Source: Nereocystis luetkeana (taxonomy: Eukaryota > Sar > Phaeophyceae > Laminariales > Laminariaceae). From it: a stretch of DNA of 64,000 nt. Position 1 is the stretch's first letter. Each line of letters begins with the position of its first letter. The DNA lies in the NCBI GenBank assembly GCA_031213475.1, contig JARUPZ010000024.1, forward strand, positions 2,763,403-2,827,402, in the 5' to 3' direction. This document shows, piece after piece, positions 33,040 through 44,640 of this stretch. The notes under the pieces were generated by a model. That model had not been told where the DNA came from, did no database searches, and saw nothing but the letters and a program-made list of their open reading frames with translations. The translations under genes and the position numbers were made by a program.

Positions 33040-33440
33040 TGAGCCTGGTCTCGTAGGAGAGCTCGAGCTGCTAGGTCGGCTACTTCCTGCTGCTACTGCT
33101 GCCTGGTTTGCTGCTGCTGCTGATGTGGTGGTTGGTGTTGTTGTTGTTGCTGCTGCTGCTTGCTGTTGATGGTGCTGGCTGGCACTGGTGCTTCTGTCTA
33201 GAGCAGTAGTACTCGTATTAATAGTATAATAGTAGCACGGCCTTCCCCTTGAAGTCGGCTGCTTCGCGAGTGCTGCTGCTGGAGGCTGTAGGTACTCCTC
33301 CTGGCACTGCTTCTCCTCTTCGGCGTCTGGAGCCTGACACAGAGAACTCTGGCGTCCTGGTCTGCTGCTGTTACTGCCACTGCTGCTGCTGTGCTGCTAC
33401 TGGGCCGCTACTGCTCTGCTGCTCATGATGTTGTTGTCGC
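33040..33440. repeat. CTG/CAG-rich tract
   Basis: Interrupted (CTG)n and (TGT)n runs. On the minus strand they give Gln-rich frames (QQQHSRSSRLQ; PVAAQQQQWQ), which could be part of an unseen gene but lack support. Confidence 0.6.
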
Positions 33441-33898
33441 CGCGAGGAAGGTGCCGCTCGCACAAAAAAGTTGACAGTCCAGTGATTTCGGAGTGATTTC
33501 GGGGGGATTTTGGCCTCTTGGCCAATAGACATTGTCGTAATCAAAAGTCGTAATCTATCTCGCTCGGTAATTGCCTCATATAATTCGGTATTGGCCAATA
33601 ATAATGCGTCGTAAATCAAGAAAATTTCCCTACCTTTTGTCGCCTTCGGTCTCTTTATGAACTTGTGTGTCCAGTAAGAAGTAAGAAGAAAGCAAGGTGT
33701 ACAATTTTATCAAAAATTCAAAAGCATCTTTGGCTACTACTGTAGTTTGTAGCTCTCCAAGAAGATACGTTGTTGCCTTATTGCAATCTCCTGCTACAGG
33801 GCAGTAACTATTACTATTTGTACTGCCTGGACGTGCCGTCCCCCCGGCGAACCCTCCAACCGGAAACTCCACGTAGTACTTTGGTCTACGGCGCACAA

Positions 33899-34239
33899 AT
33901 GGGCAACAAAAACAAATCGGGCACGAAGTCGGCGAGCATTGCGGCCAAAAGAAGAAGAGATGCGTTCAAGAGAACCCGCGAGGCCTACGCCGAGCGTACC
34001 GGTGAGACGATAGGACAGGCGGGCGTACGCAATCGCCTGGAGAAGGCGGCCAAGGAGGGCCGCATCGATGCGTTGCTGCGGGCGCGGGACTCCGCGATCC
34101 GGCAACGGGACGAGGCTCGCGCCCAGTTCGTCCAGGCGGACGCAGCGCGAAAAGTCGCGGAAGAAACTGTTTCTTCCATGCAGCGAAATGCGGCGGCGGC
34201 GACAGCGGCGGCGCGGAGCTCCGGGAGCCCAGCAGTAGT

Positions 34240-34318
<79 letters not shown>

Positions 34319-34768
34319 CCAGCAGCAGCAGCAGCAGCAGCAAGCACGAGCAGTAGTACTAAACTTGAAGTGATGCTCAGCTTGGGGCAGGGGCTCGAGC
34401 GTCAGCCGGAAGAGGTGGCGCTGACTAGGTCCATGGGGAAGAGCATCCGCCAAGAATCAGAGGAATTGAAGTCGTGGCAGAGCAAGGTGGCCGATCTCCA
34501 AGGGGACAAACTCGATCTTCTCAGCGCTTGTGGCATACCCCCAGTTATATCCGTGAAGATCGAGCACCCGGACCCCTGCGAGTACGAGTGCGGTTTGCGC
34601 GAGGGACGGGGGGGAAACGGGGGCTCTGTGATGGATGAGATCGGCTTGGAGAAGTTGAAAGCGGAACAGTTGGAGAGAGAGCTGGCAGGCATCAAGCTCG
34701 CGGTGTCGATCGACAGCGCGGCGAACACCATCATGCAGAATAAGGTGAACAGCACTATTAATAATTAA
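33899..34768 (+). CDS. 289-aa coiled-coil protein with poly-Ala tract, unknown function
   Basis: Intronless frame starting MGNKNKSGTKSASIAAKRRR; an in-frame upstream ATG at 33770 lies in sequence that looks non-coding. The first 35 residues are strongly basic. Next is an alpha-helical charged segment (about residues 60-105, RARDSAIRQRDEARAQF). A run of alanines coded by (GCA)n covers about residues 125-155. A second coiled coil is at 245-275 (EIGLEKLKAEQLERELAG). The composition suggests a nuclear or nucleic-acid-associated scaffold, but this is a guess. The relic at 28940-29215 shares the C-terminal coiled coil, so this is a local gene family. Poly-Ala length probably varies between strains, given the near-pure trinucleotide repeat. 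Confidence 0.6.
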
Positions 34769-34879
34769 TACCTGGTAGTGGGTAGGCTGTACTTTAGCGG
34801 CTCGTGTATTTTTTTGGTATTTTTTATTTTATTTTTAATCATCCAGCCTATAACTACTCGTATTGTACCCAGGTACCCT

Positions 34880-35440
34880 GGTAGGGGGTTTTACCCTCAA
34901 CGAGCTTCTGGACAAGCCGTGTCCACAGGTGTCTACCCTTCTCCCCCCCGGTACGAACGTGCCTTTGTTTTTTGTCGCGCATAGGGTTCAACATTTCCAC
35001 TACTCGTCGATGTTCATTGAATGTAGCTAATAACTCACGCTCTTGCGCTTTCCGCTAATAATCATTTTTTTTATGGAAGAAAAAAACCCTACGAGCCTAC
35101 GAGCATGCACTCGGCAAGACTTTTTTTTTTCTTTTTTTTTTTTCTCATCCCATTTATTTTCTTCGCACATCTTCTTCTATCTCTCCTTCCAACTCGTAAC
35201 TCAGATCCGGGGTCACATAGCAGGCTCTTCTACCCCCTTTCCGCTACGGTACGTGCCTTCATTTTTATCGCGAGAATATTTCAGCCTTTTCTTCCCTCGT
35301 CGACTCGCATCGAATTGTGCCTACCCACGCTGCAATGCGCTCTCAACAATTGAATCCTTTTTGGTAAGACTTGAACCCACGAAATTAGTCTTGGTGCGTA
35401 GGCACGCGGACCATCCACCAAGCCACCGGGAACGCCGGTT
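34880..35440 (-). mobile_element. tRNA-derived SINE, copy 2, split by a nested insertion
   Basis: The tRNA-like head is at 35370-35440 (B box GGGTTCAAGTC on the minus strand). The body resumes at 35120-34880 with the same blocks as copy 1 in the same order. Between them lies a 242-bp insert (35121-35362). Confidence 0.75.
35121..35362 (-). mobile_element. Retroposon-like insertion with poly-A tail and short target duplication
   Basis: It begins on the plus strand with about 20 T residues (a poly-A tail on the minus strand). It is flanked by GGCAAGAC (35113-35120) and GGTAAGAC (35363-35370), a near-perfect 8-bp duplication. The uninterrupted SINE at 26760 shows the empty site. The inside shares the AACTCAGATCCGGGGTC region with 14270-14410 and 1107-1240. 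Confidence 0.7.
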
Positions 35441-35696
35441 AAATATAAATGATAAAATGACCGAATTTCCGGTACATGTCAAGGTGTTTACCATCACATG
35501 GCACTGAGCAAAAGATCGATCGATTTTTACCCAGCCCAGCGTGAACGTATGCCACTCTTCCCCCCTCTGAACGGCGGCATCTTTGGGACGTCGGTATCGT
35601 GTACGGCCCCTTAGGCCGTACGTTGACCTAGGCGCTTCGTTTCAACACCTGGGAGATTCGTTTTTAAGGGCGCACGCGCAAGAGTTTCCATAGAAG

Positions 35697-35785
35697 AGGC
35701 TTTTGGAGTTATTTAGATTCGAACCCGTGTCCTGCCGACGACGCCAAATGCGAAGGTGTTACTGAAAACTGAGCTAAGAATAGGA
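35697..35785 (-). repeat. tRNA-like sequence, probable SINE head
   Basis: The minus strand has TTAGCTCAGTTTTCAG (A-box like) and ACGGGTTCGAATC (B-box like) at about tRNA spacing. The anticodon and acceptor stems do not pair properly, so it is not called a tRNA gene. Confidence 0.45.
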
Positions 35786-36018
35786 GTAAAATATAAATAG
35801 TGATCGGTTTCCCAAGTCAGGGTAATCCTCATAACATACTAGCTATAACATACCAGATACCTGGTACATACAGTATAATTCAAGGGCAAAAACCAAAGTC
35901 AGATACACCTGTTCCATTCGAGGTCAAAACAGTTTCTTACCGACACCAAGTAAGAAGCACACGCCACGAGCGGTGTTTTCGGCCATGAGTAATCACAAAC
36001 ACTACGTTTTTTTCTTGC

Positions 36019-36110
36019 CTACCAGGTATGCGATTCGATTTCTGAGCTTCAGATTTTGACCCGATCGTATTTTCAAGTATGAAGTTAGCAAATCGAAACA
36101 GTTGCGCATG
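36019..36110. mobile_element. Terminal fragment of DNA transposon family E
   Basis: Matches the left end of 13087-13817 (TATGCGATTCGATTT...AGATTTTGACCCGATCG). It carries an extra CCAGGTA at 36022-36028 exactly at the TA of TTCCTATGCG. Confidence 0.7.
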
Positions 36111-36575
36111 GGAATGGATTCGTTTTAGACGTAAAAAAATGTCCAGTCTATTCGAGAATCCGTTAAAAAAAATCGAAAGAACAATTTTTGAAAATGGTCT
36201 GCCACCACAATATTTACTTGGTTTTAGACTACATTCACGTGTAGCACCGAGCACCTGACTTCTCGACACGGGGAACGAATTGAATGATGAAGTTCGGCAG
36301 ACATCTCCATTCAATGGAGAATGCTCGACTGACTACCCCTGGTAGTTGTGTTTTGATCGGCAGATTTTACTTCCGCTAAATTTGGTGGGAATACGCGGGA
36401 AAACTCGATTTTTCAGGTTGTATTGGCATTTTTCTGTTTAGGCCAAGTATTATGGGAAATTTTTGAGACGTTATTTCTGGCTTTTTCAGCGATCTCCGAA
36501 GCCCAAAAATCAGAACCATCTATTATGGGACAGGAAATCATCGATATTTTTGATCTCAGTTCCTGGAGGGGGCAA

Positions 36576-36629
36576 AAATCAGCAAAACCTCTCAGAACTG
36601 AGCTCAGTTCTGAGAGGTTTTGCTGATTT
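36576..36629. repeat. Perfect 54-bp palindrome
   Basis: Arms 36576-36602 and 36603-36629 are exact reverse complements with no spacer, centred on CTGAG|CTCAG. It could form a cruciform and is close to the middle of the left half of the 771-bp element. Confidence 0.95.
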
Positions 36630-36779
36630 CTGAGAACTGAGATTTTTCGTATTTTGGGTGCTACATCTCACTACTACTGCCAGCCCACCTATCTACCTGC
36701 GCACCTGCCACCCGTCACCCACCACGCGAAAGCATCAAGCCGACGGCGGGCGGTAACTACGGCGCTTGTGTAAAGAGAG

Positions 36780-36904
36780 ATGGCTTCTCCTTCACATGGA
36801 AGCAATATTAGCGGTGGCAGCAGCAGCTGCAACAGCGGCACCAGCAGTAGCAGAAGCAGCAGCAGCAGCAGCACCGCCAGCAGCAGCAGCAGCAACAGCA
36901 GCAC

Positions 36905-36953
<49 letters not shown>

Positions 36954-37181
36954 GATGGCGACTCGATGTCGCCGGCGCTAATCCTCCCGTGTTTGGATGC
37001 TGAAACCACGCTCGCGGCCGCCGCTGCCTTCGCAACGTTTGAAGACGACGAGGAGGACCGAAAGACCAACCAATACTATACAAAACCACTTTTAAAAATC
37101 AGAACCCATAATACACGTTATATATTTTCACCCACACTTTTCTGTAGCCCGAAAACTCACAAAATAAAAAGACAGAAATAA
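36780..37181 (+). CDS. Candidate 133-aa Ser-rich frame within the inverted-repeat element
   Basis: Starts MASPSHGSNISGG and runs through about 50 Ser/Asn/Thr residues coded by AGC/AAC. Then comes a non-repetitive segment DGDSMSPALILPCLDAETTL and an acidic EDDEEDRK. The Ala frame of the same repeat (36766-36981) is an alternative. The non-repeat half is the only hint of real coding. Function unknown. Confidence 0.25.
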
Positions 37182-37211
37182 CGTCTCAAAAATTTCCCAT
37201 AATACTTGGCC

Positions 37212-38571
37212 TTAGGGAAGAATTAATTGACTCTGCTAGGAAATCTAAACCAGTCAACCGATGCGGCAGGACTTTGCGCACACAGCAATGCAGTCCGTGC
37301 CTGAATCCGACAAGTAGCCGACATGAAATCTGTTGCACGAGTTGATCCTCTTTTGAAGAGTCTTGTTGATGGGAAATTCGACAAAGAATATCCCGAGATA
37401 AAAACATAGGGCGTCCAGTCTTCATCGTATCAGGCAAACGGTGCCAGACATGAAAGCGGCCGCACGCCGAGCGATCGCCATCACACCCGTGTCATCGCAG
37501 CAGCGAAGACCATCTGTGATCGGGCCTTGATGAGCAGGAAGCGAGTTACCCCTAACGTTCAGATGCGAACGCATCATTATTGCTGTCTCGCGTGAGAAAA
37601 TGCCCGAGTAAAAATACTCTATCGTTTCACCCTGTCCGGAAATACAGAAATGGTTAATCATAAATATGAAAATAAGCGGTTCTTTACATTTCCGGACAGA
37701 GTGGTAGGTACGTACGAGTACATACATCAGCACCATGCAGATTTCAGGCGCGTGGTGAATGTCGCCTTGGCCGCAATTGCTCAAGCCTAGCTGCACGCAC
37801 AGCAACAACTTGCCCGTGAGCTAGAGGTGGGGCGCGCTGCCACGGAGGTGCAGGCAGCGCCGTCGAAATCCCTGTCTCAGCGAAGTGCAGTATCGCAACA
37901 CGCAGCCGATTGTCGATGGTGTGTGTAGGCAAAGGTGTTCTTGTTTACACCGTTCCCAACAGCAGCAAAACAGGGTCACATACTGCGATTTGATCTGTAC
38001 AAGATGTGTTTCACATGGGGGGGGGGAACTTTCTCGTGCTGCCGGTCGACAATCCCAAGGCCTCCCCAGGAACGTGCTATCCGTTCAAGCTCGCGCATCT
38101 GTGTCTACGCTGCTGCTCTACGCTCTGGGCTTGGTTGTGCGCCGTCCTGCAGAGCACGTGTCGTGCAAAAAACAAGGCTGACTTTTTTCCAGCTATAATA
38201 ATAGCTCAACGCCACAACATCGATGCCGGCTGCCGGCGCTGCTTTTCATTTCATTTTTGAGAGGCAGCATCATAGAACGGATTTTTTGATGGCAAACTTT
38301 TTTTTCCCTATCACGGATTGGTTAATTTCCTAAAGATTTTTCCCCCCAGATAACGACCATTCGACATACTTGGGCTTTTTTTACGTAGCTCAACGCCACA
38401 ACATCGATGCCGGCTGCCGGCACTGCTTTTCATTTCATTTTTGAGGGGCCGGATATACGCGTTTTACTCGGCGGGAAAGAAAAACAACACCGATAGACTC
38501 CTCAAAGTGCTCCCTCCCCGTAGGGTGCTTTCAGGAACAATGTCCCGTTTCTCCGGAGTCCTATTACGGGG
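37212..38571. other. No supported gene; 55-bp direct duplication
   Basis: AGCTCAACGCCACAACATCG with about 40 following bases occurs at about 38205 and 38390. Otherwise no feature recognised. Confidence 0.5.
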
Positions 38572-38673
38572 GGTACCATAGTTAGTAGGACCTGTGGTAT
38601 ACATAAAAATCTATATATTTAACCATTCTTACTAACAATTATTTGGTCCTATTAACTATGGTCCCCCGTAGTA
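38572..38673. mobile_element. MITE family C copy
   Basis: Both ends present (CTATTACGGGG and CCCCCGTAGTAG). Confidence 0.75.
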
Positions 38674-39339
38674 GTTTATTGTTTTGGAGCAGCCAATCAG
38701 TTTTCTCTGGAGGCTCAGAAATAAGGCTGTTGGTCAGAGAACTGAGGCCAGAAATATTGGACGAACATTTTTGATGAAAAATCGTCATGTCCTCAGAACT
38801 GGAAATATTACAGGGAGTATTTCAAACAATTTTTCAGTGTGTTGGTGTGCCCGTCACGTTTAAACTGCTGTAAACCAACTTTCTATTGCCTTGTGTACAC
38901 CTCGACCTTCGCGTGTCGATCTGCTGTTTCAGTGTACAAAATGGTACAAGTATTATCGTCTCGTCGACCCTGGTAGCATCCAGGGGAGTTACCGGCCAGT
39001 AGTCAGTCAATCGCTAGGGAAATAATGGAAAACGCGCGAACGGTTCACGCAGCTTGCAAAGTTGAGTATCGATCTATCTGCCGATCGGTTGAACTCACAG
39101 CTGACGTGCTTTTTTAGTTTAAAAAAAATTAAATATGGACGAACAGTCCAACTACAGTAGTACGACAGTACGACTCTGGAAAAACGGATAATGCTCGAGA
39201 AAGCTCTCGGAAAACTAATGGGCGCATCCTGAGGAGTCTACCGGTGTTTTTGGCAGTCCCGTCGAGTAGATCGCGGGTTTTCGGCATAAAAAGCCAGTTC
39301 TGAGACCCCATCAATTTTTCTCATAATAGTTGGTCTACA

Positions 39340-41330
39340 AAACAAATCCAACATCAGGTTTATTGTGCGTGTAGAGATTCGAGCAAACGCCAAGACCAAC
39401 TGCTGTTATTGTGGAGTGGCGCCGCGAAGAGACGCGCTGGGTGCGCTGCCCTGCGTGTAGGACCCAAGCGTCCAAGCCCACGCTGACTGCCTCTGGTCTG
39501 GCGGCGAAGAGACGTGGCGAGTGCGCTAGAGTCAACCTGTCTTCGCACTTTGTGTTTCATTTTGTGACTGACTGACTGCTGCTGCTGCTGCTGCTGTACA
39601 GCAGTGTAGTCTACGAGTACGCATCCACGGAGAGGTGCGTGCCGAGTGCGCTTTTCTTGGTCTCTAGGCCCGAGCCCGCCCCAGGCGACTGTAGTCTGGC
39701 CACGGAGGGACGCGCCGCCCGCCTCTCGAGCGTCGGGCGCGAAGCAACGTCGCTATACAGCTGTGTCACCACCCAACTCATCGATCGTTATGCTGCTGTT
39801 TGCTGTCGTGGATAACATTGTACCATCTTTCGATTTGAAAATCTGATGACCCAAGGCGTCGGATTTTGGGCCAAGCAAGCCAAAATACGATGACTTGGGT
39901 CATCGGATTCTCAAATCGAAAAAATTCCGGTCGAATTAGGCTGTTTCTTATGCGGTCCGATTTCAAGCTTCAGATTTGTAATTTTCGATCTAAAAAATGA
40001 ATGACCCTGCTTATGCAGTCCAAATATGCAAAATCCGACCGTATTTTTTTCGATTTGAGGCTGTTTCCTATGCGGTTCGATTTCGAGTTTCCGATTTGTA
40101 TTTTTCGATCTCTAGAACGAATGACCCTGCTTATGCTGCCCAAATATGCAAAATCCAACCGGATTTTTTTCGATTTGAGGGTCCGATGACCCAAGTCGTC
40201 GGATTTTGGCCTTAAATCCGACGACATGGGTCATCAGATTTTCAAATCGAAAGATGGCACAATGTTATCCACGACAGCAAACAGCAGCATAACGATCGAT
40301 GAGTTGGGTGGTGACACAGCTGTATAGCGACGTTGCTTCGCGCCCGACGCTCGAGAGGCGGGCGGCGCGTCCCTCCGTGGCCAGACTACAGTCGCCTGGG
40401 GCGGGCTCGGGCCTAGAGACCAAGAAAAGCGCACTCGACACGCACCTCTCTGTGGATACGTACGAGTACTTGTAGAGTACCTGTGCAGCAGCAGCAGTCA
40501 AGCCACAAAATGGAACCCAAAATACCAAGACAGGTTGGCTCTAGCGCATTAACCACGTCTCTTCGCCGCCAGACCTGAGGCAGTCAGCCTTGGCTCGGAT
40601 GCTTGGGTCCTACTCGCAGTGCAGCGCACCCAGCGCGTCTCTTCGCGGGGCCAGACCACAAAAACAGCAGTTGGTCTCGGCGTTTGCTCGATTTTCTACA
40701 CACACAATAAATCTAATTTTTCCGCATAGGAAGACTGTTTCGATTTGCCAAGTTCACATCTGAAAATGCGATCGGGTCAAAATCTGAAGCTCGAATCGCA
40801 TAGGAAACGGAATCCGATGACCCAAGCCGTCGGATTTTGGCGACTTGGGTCGCCAGACTTTCAATTCGAAAAATGGCATGCTCTCTAAATTCAAGATGTT
40901 ATTCACGACAGCCAACAGCAGCAGAACGATCGATGAGTTGGATGGTGACAGCTCTATAGCGAAGTTGCTTCGCGCCCGATGCGCGGTCGGCGCGTCTCTC
41001 CGTGGTCAGACTACAGTCGCCTGGCGCGGGCTCGGGCCTAGAGACCAAGAGCAGCGCACTTGGGGCTCACCTCTCCGTGGAAATGTACTCGTAGACTACA
41101 CTGCTGTACATCAGCAGCGGCAGTAGTCAGCCACATTGTGAAACTCAAAATACCCAGACAGGTTGACTCTAGCGCATTCGGCACGTCTCTTCGCCGCCAA
41201 ACCAGAGGCAGTCAGCCTTGGCTTGGACGCTTGGGTCCTACGCGCAGTGCAGCGCACCCTGCGCGTCTCTTTGCGGCGCCAGACCACAACAACAGCAGTT
41301 GGTCGCTAGACAAAGTAGACAAATCCAGGT
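39340..41330. mobile_element. Cluster of three family E transposon copies, two forming an inverted duplication
   Basis: Copy 1 (39340-39860) is in plus orientation. Copies 2 (40230-40730) and 3 (40850-41320) are inverted. Copies 1 and 2 are so similar that they encode the same 66-residue frame (39646-39846 plus, 40234-40434 minus), with symmetry around 40040. The centre (39940-40220) holds repeated terminal segments (CTGTTTCCTATGCGGTTCGA). Confidence 0.8.
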
Positions 41331-43005
41331 GTAACAGGTCAGTTTCAAGCCCAAAACAGGTACGATGTGAGGCTGGCCATTGGCAGGGCTACTGGCGTGT
41401 TTTTTTCTTGGTTTTAGAGTGTACTATGGTACCTGTTTTTGGTCCATAATGGACTAGGTATACCTGTTTTTTGGCAAAAACCCTAAATTTAAACTTGACT
41501 TGCAGTACAGAAACATGATTACGAGCATAGAGTGTCAGCGCAATATCTTTATTTATATACCTGGTATATATATTCTGTTGGTGTAAGTGTACGTATGTTG
41601 GCCAATTTTTCGTACTATTGCCATTTTTTTCCTTCGTGCGAGCACTTTTCGGCAAACACCAAGTACTCGGACACGGGAAGCCCGGCCGGACAAATTGGTC
41701 GATGTCTCGGCGCGATCCGTGCACTGTGGAGCGCGTGGAGGGCGCCCAATTTTTTTTTCCCGGCGGGAGTGGATGAGACGATTTCCCTGGTTCCAGTACG
41801 AGAGGCCTTACTTTGTACGTACGTACCTGTACAATAGTGTTGTCTGTTTTCTTCGCTAGGCTCTCAGAACTGTGAGCACACAGTCCGGACATATACCAGG
41901 CACACAACAGACATCATGCAGAGATCCCATCGATATCATACAACGCTGCCGCCCACACGCCGTGCGTGTGCGACACACCCATATGCGCAGTAGTCCTTTT
42001 TTCAATTGAAAAACAACACCAAGAACGTTTACCAATATTGCTGACTATTAACGCGAAAAATCTACTTCTGCTGTGTATTGGTACAGTACTCGCATCATAC
42101 CGAAGTATCATAGGAACCGCTACCCACTGCTGCTGCTGCTGCTGCTGCTCGTACTGCTACTTCGCGCGAGGAAAACACTGAACAATGTTACTTTCCGTGC
42201 TGCTGCTGTCGGCCGATAGTATTATATCTCGTACGCTGTTCGCACCTCTACACACAGACTTTTAGCGTCTGCTGCGCCTGGGATATTCTAACACCGCCCC
42301 TCGATGGAAACGCAATATTTGATGATAGTCACTCCTCGACGGACGCTTTGTTCTTTCGAAAGAAACCAATACAAAACTTGGGGACGAATATGTTCAGACC
42401 CAACAGCAGTTGGTTGAAATGTGGAGGTCCCTGATAGAAAAATTCAGACCCGAGCGTTGCTGTCGTTGCCGTTGTCGTCGTCGCCGTAACCGCCCTTGCC
42501 ACCCCTACCGAACGACACCCAGCGCACTCAGTGTCTGTGACTCTCGAGAAAACAATTTTTGTGGTCACAAAAAAAAAAAATCGACAGGTTTCCTTTGTTT
42601 CCGGGGATCTCTTCTTTCAGGAATGTTTTGAGTGATCAACGTTGAAGCTCATGCTGCGCACTGTTGGATGGCAAGCATACGAAAAAAAAAAACTACTACG
42701 TCCGAGGCTGAACAATTGGCAGCTTACAACACGAAAGGGAGTCGTACGAACGAGGTTGAACAAATTGCAACTTACAACACGAAACGGAGTCGTACGAGTA
42801 CGTATCGCAAACGAATTAAAATGTCACGATTTCTGTGCAGGGTACGAAAGAGCGTATCCTACGAACAAACCAAGCGATAGCAACACTTGCTTGCTAAACT
42901 CGAGCAGGAAATCATGATCGTGGCCACAAGCAGAACCGTTCCTTTTAGGTTTGTGTATGCTTGCCTGCGACTTTTGACAGCGCTTCGTAAGCAGAAGCAG
43001 ATTCA
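41330..43005. other. No supported gene; small repeats
   Basis: Holds a CTG run at 42130-42150, a two-copy 50-bp duplication (about 42705-42800, CTTACAACACGAAA...GAGTCGTACGA), and a block shared with the relic region at 23920 (TTGAAGCTCATGCTG, 42640). Confidence 0.45.
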
Positions 43006-43108
43006 TACTACGAGGGACCATCGTAAATAGGATCTACGGTAAACACAAAAGCCTATACAATCGCTATTTTTACCACCAATCCTATTTACTATGGTCCCCC
43101 GTAATATT
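43006..43108. mobile_element. MITE family C copy
   Basis: Ends CTACGAGGGACCATCGTAAA and ATGGTCCCCCGTAATATT. Confidence 0.7.
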
Positions 43109-43265
43109 CTTGGTAGATTTGTCCACTGTTGCTGCTATTCTTATGGCCGTATACCAGGTACCTACATCAAGTACCGTTCGTTGTAAAAATATAAAATATG
43201 GCACCTGCCACGTACCTGTTCCGGTAGGTGCTTGCATTTGACTAAAACAAACTTGCTATAATTAC

Positions 43266-44591
43266 CAGGGCTTTCCTTGGGGTTTTTCCGGTTGTGGAAA
43301 TTCCGCGGGATTCCACGGGATACGGGATAATCCCGTGATCCCGTGGAATTTTGATAACGCCGTTTCCGTCCAATCTGATCCCGTGAAAATATTTTCGCGA
43401 TCCCGATCCCGTCCCGTTCTTTTTTTGAAATCCTGATCTGGTGCAAACTAGTCCTGTGAAATTTGTTCATGACGCGTTCTACGATAGAGGTAGCACATTT
43501 CCGCTAAAATGGTTTCTGAATGACGGGGTTCCTTAACCCAAAATCGTACAAAGGCCAACATTTTTTCTAAAAATGGCGCTTTTGCATACTTGGGCCATGG
43601 GATTATTCGTCGGACTGCAATTTAATTGTTAATGGAGTCAGTTTTCGGGTGAGGTATGGAGCCCTTAACGTGAGGAGCCTCAGAAAATATAGGGTGAAAT
43701 CCTATCGTGGAACGCCTCTCAAATCCCGTGAAATCCGTGTCCCGTCCCGTGCAAACCCGTGAACTTTGAGATTTCCCAAATCCCGTCCAAACGAGTCCCG
43801 TGGTTTCGTGATCCCGCGAGATTTATCCCGTGTTTCTGATACAATGAGATTTTCCAGTTTTTTTTTGTGTATAAGCTCAACAGTTGAACGTGCTCAAACT
43901 TAAAGGCAGTAAGTCATGCTCTTGAACCTTGGCTGCAACGTTCGTTTTTTGTACGTGCTCCCATGTAATGTTTCAGATATTTTGAATACAAATATTTTTG
44001 TTTCACGTGTTGAAAACATACGTGATTTTTTTTTTTTTTGAAAATGAAACAGAATCCAGTCCGATATAAAACGACACGAATGCACTCCCCGGTACGACAC
44101 GCCGTCCATACAATATGAAACACGCTCGCCACGATGAACGAATACAGTTCGACAATGCCTTGGGATTCGGCTACGTTCGCGTATGATCAGAGCTGAAAGT
44201 GCAATCGTGCAACATCATACGGAACACTGTCCTTGCGGTGTACCGTACAAATACGGTGCAAAATCATTTTTACATCCCGTCCCGTGGAGTTCCGCGCTTT
44301 TTTCGCCCGTAAATTTTCGTGATATCTCAATCCCGTCCCGTGGAGTACCGTGCTTTTTTCGTCCCGTGAAATCCCGTCCCGTAAAATTCCGTGGTATCTC
44401 AATCCCGTCGCGTGCAATCCCGTGAAAGATCCCGTCCAAATTTTCCCGTTCAACCCCATGATGTTTCCATCCCGTCCCGTACCGTCCCGGCTTTGAACAC
44501 CCCATCTTAGTCCGTCCCAGGGAATCCCGGGATGTCTTGATCACGTGGGATCCCGTCCCGAGACAAATTTCTGGTCCCGAGGAAAGCCCTG
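43266..44591. mobile_element. Non-autonomous hAT-type element, 1,326 bp, with 8-bp target duplication
   Basis: Terminal inverted repeats CAGGGCTTTCCT and AGGAAAGCCCTG. Flanks ATAATTAC (43258-43265) and ATAATCAC (44592-44599) match at 7 of 8 positions. Both sides carry dense CCCGT/ACGGG subterminal repeats, typical of hAT transposase binding regions. There is no transposase frame. It ends 49 bases before the ATG of the gene at 44641. Confidence 0.85.
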
Positions 44592-44640
44592 ATAATCACC
44601 GCTGCTGCTGTTTTTTCACCTTTTATATATTTCCGTACAG

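Larger units (their letters stand above)
36441..37211. mobile_element. 771-bp element bounded by perfect 39-bp inverted repeats
   Basis: Bases 36441-36479 and 37173-37211 are exact reverse complements (GGCCAAGTATTATGGG... at the outer edge), and similarity extends several bases inward. Inside are a perfect 54-bp palindrome (36576-36629) and a CAG-rich open frame (36780-37181). It resembles a DNA transposon or a captured-gene element. No target duplication is obvious. Confidence 0.75.
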
